Origin: JAVKSL01 sp050744225
GTDB taxonomy: Bacteria; Actinomycetota; Acidimicrobiia; Acidimicrobiales; JAJPHD01
Assembly: GCA_050744225.1 (NCBI GenBank)
Contig: JBOGGT010000098.1
Location: 1-5,844, forward strand
Length of the DNA: 5,844 bases
Direction: 5' to 3'
The position numbers were made by a program, and so were the translations under genes. The notes under the pieces were generated by a model. It saw only the letters and a list, made by a program, of their open reading frames with translations, ran no database searches and had not been told where the DNA came from. Position 1 is the first letter of the stretch, and each line of letters opens with the position of its first letter. This document shows, in pieces, positions 1-5,844 of the stretch.

Positions 1-386
1 AGGGTGAAAGAGTCGAGGTGGGAGCGCATGTACACGCTGACCTCGGACCATACGGAGAGCAGGACGCACTGGCCCTCGTGATCGCAAGCGCCGTTCTCGT
101 GGGGCAGGCCGAAATCGCCCGCCGCTATCGGCCCATCGACCGCGCTCACGATCTGGCCAAGGGTCACCTCCCTGGGCGGTCGGGCCAGGACGTAACCCCC
201 ACCCACGCCCCGCTTGGACCGTACGAGGCCGGCGCCTTTGAGGGCTAGCAGGATCTGCTCGAGGTAGGGCTGCGGGAGACCCGTTCGCTCGGCCAGGTGG
301 TGGACGGAGGTGGGTTCAGCCTCCCTGTGGAGAGCCAGGGACAACAGCGCCCGGCTGGCGTAGTCACCGCGGGTCGACACCTTCAC
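1..386 (-). CDS. Rrf2-family transcriptional regulator (3' end off the window)
   Basis: Reading the minus strand from a GTG at 386 gives 128 codons with no stop before the window edge. The product begins MKVSTRGDYASRALLSLALH, the usual Rrf2 opening. A helix-turn-helix follows (about residues 25-50, HLAERTGLPQPYLEQILLAL), then the wing GLVRSKRGVGGGYVLARP (about 53-70) and a region ending in GACDHEGQCVLLSVW. The family (IscR, NsrR, RsrR, CymR) are dimeric cytosolic regulators, often sensing through an Fe-S cluster. Here Cys101 and Cys107 are present, but the first of the usual three cysteines is missing. Asp8 occupies the position of the Asp ligand of Streptomyces NsrR. An in-frame TAA lies only 12 bases upstream of the GTG, so this start is nearly forced; the ribosome site is weak. 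It is divergent from glgX. Family assignment is secure; the sensed signal and the target genes are unknown. Confidence 0.9.
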   Translation of the reverse strand, partial: MKVSTRGDYASRALLSLALHREAEPTSVHHLAERTGLPQPYLEQILLALKGAGLVRSKRGVGGGYVLARPPREVTLGQIVSAVDGPIAAGDFGLPHENGACDHEGQCVLLSVWSEVSVYMRSHLDSFT

Positions 387-419
387 TTCACCAGCTTAGC
401 GCGGTGCCTTGCCCAAATC

Positions 420-433
420 CCAGGATCTCCTGG
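420..433. promoter_or_regulatory. Inverted repeat in the divergent Rrf2/glgX gap, candidate operator
   Basis: CCAGGA-TC-TCCTGG is a perfect 6-bp inverted repeat with a 2-bp centre. It lies 34-47 bases upstream of the Rrf2 start and about 60 bases upstream of the preferred glgX start. Position and symmetry suit an operator for the dimeric Rrf2 protein or another regulator, but a short GC-rich palindrome can occur by chance. It does not match a published Rrf2 consensus that I can recall. No convincing -35/-10 pair was found on either strand here. Confidence 0.3.
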
Positions 434-492
434 CTAGCCGCCTGGGGCGCCGGCGTAAGATGCCGCAAGAGAATGAGGACTGGAGACAGCTA

Positions 493-2625
<2,133 letters not shown>

Positions 2626-2665
2626 GGATCCTCATCGTCTCAAACCGGCGGGTCCGGGCATGGGG

Positions 2666-2768
2666 CGCGCCCCGGCGGTCCCGTGTCCCGCGCCCGGTGC
2701 CGTGTCCCGCGCCCGGCGGTCCCGTGTCCCGCGCCCGGTGCCGTGTCCCGCGCCCGGTGCCGTGCCCT
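2666..2768. repeat. C-rich tandem repeat between convergent genes
   Basis: The core unit CCGTGTCCCGCGCCCGGTG (19 bp) occurs exactly at 2681-2699, 2722-2740 and 2741-2759. A 22-bp variant ending GGCGGTC sits at 2700-2721. A partial variant end precedes the array (2666-2680) and a degenerate ninth-base remnant closes it (2760-2768). The short and long units together give a 41-bp higher-order period. The array fills much of the 193-bp gap between the 3' ends of glgX and the DUF2630 gene. Reading frames across it are only the repeat translated. It could act in transcript 3' ends or be a slippage-prone minisatellite; no function is shown. Confidence 0.9.
2671..2736 (-). other. Two identical G-quadruplex-type motifs (minus strand)
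   Basis: On the plus strand, CCC-ggcggt-CCC-gtgt-CCC-gcg-CCC occurs at 2671-2695 and again at 2712-2736, exactly 41 bases apart. The minus strand therefore has four GGG runs with loops of 3, 4 and 6 bases, which satisfies the standard G3+N1-7 pattern. A transcript reading through the end of the minus-strand DUF2630 gene would carry these as RNA. Folding is inferred from pattern only. Confidence 0.5.
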
Positions 2769-2818
2769 GCTTTTGCGCCCTTGCCCGGTGGCCGGTCCCT
2801 GCGACGGAGGCGTTTGCT

Positions 2819-3061
2819 CTACTGGCGATAGTGTCCGATGGTCTCAGTGTCTCGGGCCTGAGCGTCGTTTGGGTCCAGACCCGCGTTCCGCCTGGCTTGG
2901 CGTTGGCGCAACAGATCCCAGCACTGGTCGAGGCTTGCCTCCAGTGATCTCAGCTTGGCCCGCTCCTCCTCGCCCAAGGAGGATCCCAACGAGCGCAGGC
3001 GATGCTCATCGCGGACCAGTTCGTTGATCCGGCCGTGTATCTCGCTATCGTCCATAATCAC
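2819..3061 (-). CDS. DUF2630-family small protein
   Basis: This 80-residue acidic and basic helical protein contains DDSEIHGRINELVRDEH near the start, then GEEERAKLRSLEASLDQCWD and LLRQRQARRNAGLDPNDAQ. This order and the phrase LDQCWDLLRQRRARR match the small DUF2630 family as I know it from Actinobacteria. The function of the family is not established; the sequence is mostly heptad-like charged helices with no signal peptide or membrane segment.

Start: GTG at 3061 has a purine-rich GAGAGGAAGGGG about eight bases upstream. ATG at 3055 (MDDSE) is the family-like alternative, but with about 14 bases of spacing. The gene ends in TAG, convergent with glgX across the tandem repeat. Its upstream region overlaps the start of the plus-strand esterase remnant, so its promoter must lie within decayed DNA. 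Confidence 0.85.
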   Translation of the reverse strand: MIMDDSEIHGRINELVRDEHRLRSLGSSLGEEERAKLRSLEASLDQCWDLLRQRQARRNAGLDPNDAQARDTETIGHYRQ

Positions 3062-3080
3062 AGGATACGCCCCTTCCTCT

Positions 3081-3500
3081 CATGGCGAGTACTTCGTGGC
3101 CTCCGCCGCACTTGTGCGCGTTGGCCGCCACCGCGCGGGCAGCGCACAGTGCCTTGGCCGTAGCGGACATCCGGTTCGCACCGCGGTGTTCGGTGACTCG
3201 GCGAGTGGAGAGCTGGCGCTCGCCATTGGACTTCGGCATCCGGACGTCTACGGAGCGATCTTCTGCGCGTCGCCGGGAGCGGGCTATCGACCGCCTTGCG
3301 AGATGTGGAGTTTGATTCCGCGCACGTACCTTGTCCCAGGCACGCAGGAGCCGTTCTTCCTCCTGTACGCAACCCGGTGGGCGACTACTCTGCGCGCTTC
3401 GGGTGGGGACGTTGTCATGAAGGAGCGGGTCGGGTCGCACGGCGGCGGGCTCTGGCAAGAAGGGCTCCCGCTGATGGTGGCGTGGGCGTTTGGACGATGA
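3081..3500 (+). pseudogene. Esterase (alpha/beta-hydrolase) remnant, N-terminus lost
   Basis: The plus-strand frame ending in TGA at 3498-3500 carries RTAVFGDSASGELALAIGL, RHPDVYGAIFCASPGAGYRP, then GTQEPFFLLYATRWA and ERVGSHGGGLWQEGLP. This is the C-terminal half of a secreted or cytosolic esterase-D/Fes-type hydrolase: nucleophile elbow, the beta strand after it, and the catalytic His loop (GSHGG). Such proteins usually run about 250-300 residues; here recognisable similarity starts only around 3081 (HGEYFV). The stretch 3099-3165 is out of character, suggesting small frameshifts. The elbow reads G-D-S-A-S rather than G-x-S-x-G; AGT at 3204-3206 is one base from the expected GGT. There is no plausible start or ribosome site in frame next to the similarity; upstream codons are antisense to the DUF2630 gene. 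Nonfunctional remnant is the best reading. Confidence 0.7.
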
Positions 3501-3522
3501 GCATCGCGATGTTGGGCGGCGG

Positions 3523-3896
3523 CCGCGCCGGCTCGGGGCGAACTCGATGACGGTCCAGCTGTCCCAGAACGGCGCCTCAGAACGAGCGACCTGTAGCCGC
3601 TTCACGGTGTAGCCACCGGTGGTGTTGCGTATCGGAGGCAGGTCGGCCACCGCCCGAATTCCGAACGCGCCGAGCGCGGCACGGGTGGCACCATCGGAAT
3701 AGCCGCAGTCACCCGTCACCACGGGACGAGCGTCGTCTTGGCCCGCTGGTTCAGCCGAGGTGGAGGCAGCCAACGTTCCCGCGGGAACGTCGTCCTGACC
3801 CACGATATAGTCGACGATGTTGGCAAGCATCCTGGCCTGCGGCTCCGCCCGGATTGCAGCGGGGGAAGGCGGCGCCAGGACCTGGGGCTCGCTCAA
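3523..3896 (-). pseudogene. Hypothetical reading frame with IS1182-like transposase stretch
   Basis: From a TTG at 3896 the minus strand is open for a long way. The TTG overlaps the stop of the preceding frame as TTGA and has GGAAG seven bases upstream, so it may be a genuine coupled start. Residues 1-57 (with ARMLANIVDYIVGQDDVP) are unrecognised. Residues about 58-105 (VVTGDCGYSDGATRAALGAF, then LPPIRNTTGGYT) resemble the DDE-domain part of IS1182-type transposases, where G-D-x-Y-x-x-G-x-T-R-A-A-L and P-P-x-x-N-x-T-G-x-[FY]-T recur. No other catalytic part of a transposase is visible. The open frame continues to 3045, but below about 3520 it is antisense to the esterase remnant and has an arginine/serine/proline-rich shadow composition. 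The 3' boundary given is therefore a judgement. Either a fused relic or a coincidental resemblance. Confidence 0.3.
3773..3790. repeat. 18-bp perfect palindrome
   Basis: ACGTTCCCGCGGGAACGT is its own reverse complement over all 18 bases, centred between 3781 and 3782. Roughly 0.02 such palindromes would be expected in a random window of this size with equal base use. It lies inside the putative minus-strand frame that starts at 3896. It has no loop or T-run, so it is not an intrinsic terminator; a dimeric protein binding site or a cruciform-prone site is possible. No partner copy was seen. Confidence 0.6.
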
Positions 3897-4172
3897 GGTG
3901 AGACTTCCAACTCCCCATAGAGGAGGTTCGCGACGAACCCTCGCACGTCGCGGTCCAGGAAGTATGGTCCGGACCCCAGATCGAAAACCAACGCGTCCAC
4001 CGCCCTACTGAGTCCACTGCTCCGGGGAAGCCGTCGAAAGGCACGACAACGATGACGCGTTCCGCGACCCCCCTGGCAATCACCCGTGCCAGTCCCAGAT
4101 CGCAGCCAGCGATCGCAGCCAGCTTGTGACCGGTGAGGCATCGAGCAACCCGATCAAGATTTCCTCTCTCCG
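3893..4172 (-). pseudogene. Frame-broken hypothetical gene
   Basis: Two minus-strand frames each look coding over part of this stretch, with GC-rich third positions. The first, from about 4157 to 4022, reads DRVARCLTGHKLAAIAGCDL then GLARVIARGVAERVIVVVPF and DGFPG. The second, from about 4016 to the TGA at 3893-3895, reads AVDALVFDLGSGPYFLDRDV then RGFVANLLYGELEVSP. Joining them needs one frameshift near 4015-4030, after which the product would be one continuous hydrophobic/charged domain. No start is convincing. The family is not recognised. The stop overlaps the next frame's TTG (TTGA), suggesting that this was one cistron of a tight operon. A sequencing error rather than a real frameshift would make this an intact gene of about 85-95 residues. 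Confidence 0.3.
4098..4123. repeat. 13-bp perfect tandem duplication
   Basis: GATCGCAGCCAGC is present twice head to tail (4098-4110 and 4111-4123). Thirteen is not a multiple of three, so a recent duplication here would shift any reading frame through it. It lies in the 5' part of the frame-broken hypothetical gene. Confidence 0.8.
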
Positions 4173-4342
4173 TGCCACCGAAGCCGCGTTACGAGTTGGG
4201 TGGAACCGCTCCCGCCCAGCGGTAGCACGATCGGCGTGGCGACGCCCAGGCGAAGCGTGATCTCCGCTTCGTCGCCGGGAGAGATGAGCCAGGCGCCGGG
4301 GGCGAGTCGATATATCGGATCAGTGAACGGCAGCGGGGTCAT
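4154..4342 (-). CDS. Small hypothetical protein, 62 residues
   Basis: The ATG at 4342 opens a frame with good third-position GC. It reads MTPLPFTDPIYRLAPGAWLI, then SPGDEAEITLRLGVATPIVL and PLGGSGSTQLVTRLRWHGER, ending at TGA 4154-4156. Alternating hydrophobic residues and glycines suggest a small beta-sandwich or a fragment of one. There is no signal peptide, membrane helix or known motif. The ATG shares ATGA with the stop of another minus-strand frame that runs out of the 3' end of the Fic gene (ending ...SDQAAANR), but that frame has no start of its own. No clear ribosome site. It is downstream of fic on the same strand and could be the tail of a larger lost gene; I do not recognise a family. 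Confidence 0.4.
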   Translation of the reverse strand: MTPLPFTDPIYRLAPGAWLISPGDEAEITLRLGVATPIVLPLGGSGSTQLVTRLRWHGERKS

Positions 4343-4412
4343 CTGTTGGCCGCGGCCTGGTCTGATCTCGTCTCGGCAAGGTCAGACACCTGAGGGGCGA
4401 CTTTCCGACAGG

Positions 4413-5633
4413 TCAGGAAATCGGAGCCCGGTCGGGTCCGCCTTCGGGGTTCTCACCCGACTCCAGCCGGACCAGCAGGTCGAGCAGGCCGACCGCCTCC
4501 CACGCTCGGTTGCGCTTCCCGGTCGACACCGGGACGAGGACGCCGGCGCCGACTAGCTGTTCGATCGCTTGGTTCACCGCCGGCTTTGTCCGTTCGACCC
4601 TTGCGACCGCCGTTGGCAGCGTGACAATTGATTGTGCAGGCAATACGTCGATGAGCCTCCAAGCCGCGGCATCCGCTCGGATGCGTGACGATTGACGAAG
4701 CATCAACCGCCAGCTCTCCTGGAGCGAGGAGACCTCGCTCAGGTAGCGGAGAGCAAGATGTGCCGCTCGCGCCGCGGCCACGCTGAAGACCTCGAGCCAC
4801 GCTTCTATTTGCCCTTCGCGGTACGCAGTCAATCCGTGGATGTACCGCTCCTTGTTGGCGGCGAGTACCACACTGATCGGCGGGACGTAGGTGGGGGCCA
4901 GCCCGCGCCACCGCAGGATGACCTGGACCAACGCACGACCAGTTCGCCCGTTGCCGTCCTCGAAGGGATGGACGGTCTCGAACTGAGCATGGGCGATGGC
5001 CGCTTGAACGAGTGGGGGCAGGCGGTCGGCGCTGGAGAAGCGACTGAGGTCACCGAGCAGCCATTCGACCTCCTCTGGAGGTGGTGGGACGAAGTCTGCG
5101 CCGCAAGGGTTGTAGTTGTTCCCGCCGATCCAGTTCTGCTCGGTGCGAATCCGCCCGGCGATGTGTGAGTTTGGTGCTCGCGCAAGTAGAGCCCGATGGA
5201 TTTCCGTGATCTGCTCCACTCCCACGGATTGTTCAGCGGTCGTGTTCTCAACGGCGAGTTGCATAGCGTCGATGTTTCCGAGAACCTCGAGGGCTGTCGG
5301 CGCTGCCTGCTGCCCTGTGTCGCTGGACACCTCAGCTCGGGCAAGCGCTCTTGCGTCGACCTGCATCCCCTCGACCTTCGAGGAGGCGATCGACTCGGTC
5401 CGAAGCAACAGCCTTGCCAGGGGCGCCAAGGCCGGGTGGCTCCCGGCGTTGAGTTCTCGGATCGCTGCCTCCGCTTCGGACACCGATGCCGCAACAGACC
5501 CCGAGATCGAGACCTCAAGCTCTTCGATCGGCAGGGGGATGAACGCGTCGTAGCTGCAGGCCCGACGATACCGATGTGGCGCGTCGAGGGACGGGTCATG
5601 CTGCCACGTCCTTCTTTCGTACCTTCCGAGCAC
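4413..5633 (-). CDS. Class II Fic-domain AMPylator with C-terminal winged helix
   Basis: Fic enzymes usually transfer AMP from ATP to a Ser, Thr or Tyr of a target protein. The 406-residue product opens with the typical N-terminal segment (DPSLDAPHRYRRACSYDAFI, a Fic_N-like region). Next comes the inhibitory helix motif SSKVEG (Ser84, Glu88, Gly89), whose Glu normally blocks productive ATP binding. A flap region NWIGGNNYNPCGADFVPPPP (168-187) follows, then the catalytic motif HPFEDGNGRTGR (222-233), complete with His222 and both arginines. Residues about 335-390 (TAVARVERTKPAVNQAIEQL, VGAGVLVPVS) look like a winged helix, as in SoFic-type proteins.

Start: GTG at 5633 with AGGAG eight bases upstream. 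The frame is open to 5789, but that extension crosses the operator-like array and lacks family resemblance. No separate antitoxin gene is visible, consistent with self-inhibition. The target is unknown; DNA binding by the C-terminus is inferred. Confidence 0.95.
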   Translation of the reverse strand: MLGRYERRTWQHDPSLDAPHRYRRACSYDAFIPLPIEELEVSISGSVAASVSEAEAAIRELNAGSHPALAPLARLLLRTESIASSKVEGMQVDARALARAEVSSDTGQQAAPTALEVLGNIDAMQLAVENTTAEQSVGVEQITEIHRALLARAPNSHIAGRIRTEQNWIGGNNYNPCGADFVPPPPEEVEWLLGDLSRFSSADRLPPLVQAAIAHAQFETVHPFEDGNGRTGRALVQVILRWRGLAPTYVPPISVVLAANKERYIHGLTAYREGQIEAWLEVFSVAAARAAHLALRYLSEVSSLQESWRLMLRQSSRIRADAAAWRLIDVLPAQSIVTLPTAVARVERTKPAVNQAIEQLVGAGVLVPVSTGKRNRAWEAVGLLDLLVRLESGENPEGGPDRAPIS

Positions 5634-5641
5634 TGCGAGAA

Positions 5642-5646
5642 CTCCT
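5642..5646 (-). promoter_or_regulatory. Ribosome binding site deciding the fic start
   Basis: AGGAG on the minus strand ends eight bases before the GTG at 5633. It is the best Shine-Dalgarno match upstream of the conserved Fic N-terminus and settles the start against the longer open frame. Confidence 0.7.
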
Positions 5647-5651
5647 GTCTG

Positions 5652-5725
5652 ATCCTTTACTGTCTGAGACCTGCTAGTAAAGGATAGCGGTTTTCCTTTA
5701 CCACTAACCCTCACTGGTAAAGGAT
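5652..5725. promoter_or_regulatory. Double inverted-repeat operator array upstream of fic
   Basis: Four exact copies of the 8-mer TCCTTTAC/GTAAAGGA lie here in alternating orientation: 5653-5660 (forward), 5677-5684 (reverse), 5694-5701 (forward) and 5717-5724 (reverse). They form two inverted repeats. The first is ATCCTTTACT/AGTAAAGGAT (10-bp arms, 14-bp spacer, 5652-5685). The second is TCCTTTACCA/TGGTAAAGGA (10-bp arms, 11-bp spacer, 5694-5724). Their centres are about 40 bp apart, near four helical turns. The array begins six bases beyond the ribosome site of fic and covers where its promoter must be; a weak minus-strand -10-like TATCCT (5681-5686) overlaps the second half-site. It is visibly richer in A/T than its surroundings. 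An operator for the Fic protein's own winged helix, or for an unlinked repressor, is the likely role; no outside evidence was available. Confidence 0.6.
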
Positions 5726-5799
5726 CCCTGAGGCACCCGATCGCTGGCCCGAACCATGACGGTACCCCGGTTTGACGGACATCCACCACTGCTTGTTCT

Positions 5800-5844
5800 T
5801 GGTGCGCCCCCTCGGATTCGAACCGAGAACCTGCGGATTAAGAG
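5800..5844 (-). tRNA. tRNA-Lys(CTT), 3' half only
   Basis: Read on the minus strand from the window edge, the sequence gives the anticodon loop CTCTTAA (5844-5838, anticodon CTT at 5842-5840). The 3' anticodon-stem strand TCCGC follows, then a 5-base variable loop AGGTT and the T arm CTCGG-TTCGAAT-CCGAG with perfect pairing. The 3' acceptor strand GGGGCGC, discriminator A and an encoded CCA (5802-5800) complete it. The short variable loop excludes Leu and Ser. The D arm and 5' acceptor strand lie beyond the window, so the full fold cannot be checked. It is transcribed toward fic, whose start is about 165 bases downstream; no clear terminator was seen between them. Confidence 0.9.

Noticed and set aside
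409..492. N-terminal extension of GlgX from the TTG at 409
   Set aside because: It would leave only 22 bases to the divergent Rrf2 start, covers the inverted repeat, has no ribosome site, and precedes the family's usual N-terminus; GTG 493 with GGAG is better.
2666..2768. CRISPR array
   Set aside because: The units are contiguous with no unique spacers; it is a simple tandem repeat and no cas gene is present.
3045..3522. Continuation of the minus-strand frame that starts at 3896
   Set aside because: The translation is Arg/Ser/Pro-rich and lies antisense to the clear esterase remnant, so it is a GC-driven shadow.
4366..4396. GTCTGA/TCAGAC inverted repeat after fic as a terminator
   Set aside because: The stem is only six base pairs with a long loop and there is no T-run.
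5634..5789. N-terminal extension of Fic to 5789
   Set aside because: The extra 52 residues cross the TCCTTTAC operator array and do not resemble the Fic N-terminus; GTG 5633 has AGGAG at eight bases.

Overview
The window is GC-rich chromosomal DNA. It most likely comes from an actinobacterium: the glycogen-debranching enzyme has the actinobacterial-style N-terminus MQVWPG-PYPLGATYDG, and it sits beside a small DUF2630-type protein, a family I know mainly from Actinobacteria. High G/C at third codon positions and several GTG/TTG starts fit this. The species cannot be named from the sequence.

Layout. Positions 1-386 (minus strand) hold most of an Rrf2-family regulator whose 3' end is cut by the window edge. 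It is divergent from glgX (plus strand, start best placed at 493, end 2625), a complete glycogen debranching enzyme with all GH13 catalytic residues. The divergent gap carries a 6-2-6 inverted repeat at 420-433. After glgX, the convergent gap to the DUF2630 gene (minus, 2819-3061) is filled with a C-rich tandem array (2666-2768) that contains two identical G-quadruplex-type motifs on the minus strand.

Positions 3081 to about 4342 look like a gene graveyard. A plus-strand fragment of an alpha/beta-hydrolase esterase (to 3500) lacks its N-terminal half and has a damaged nucleophile elbow. On the minus strand there is a chain of small or frame-broken reading frames (4342 down to about 3520) with 4-base start/stop overlaps, as in a former tight operon. 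The last of them ends in a stretch that resembles an IS1182-type transposase. An 18-bp perfect palindrome (3773-3790) and a 13-bp tandem duplication (4098-4123) lie inside this region.

Positions 4413-5633 (minus) encode a complete class II Fic protein: N-terminal inhibitory motif SSKVEG, perfect HPFEDGNGRTGR catalytic motif and a C-terminal winged-helix-like segment. Directly upstream of its ribosome binding site are four exact copies of the 8-mer TCCTTTAC/GTAAAGGA in alternating orientation (5652-5725), which look like a double operator. The right edge carries the 3' half of a tRNA-Lys(CTT) gene with encoded CCA.

The genes do not form one pathway. glgX is housekeeping glycogen metabolism, possibly next to a redox/Fe-S-type regulator. 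The Fic gene with its operator array, beside a tRNA gene and decayed DNA, looks like an accessory locus. The most interesting signal is that operator array, which suggests a self-regulated AMPylating enzyme that carries its own DNA-binding domain.
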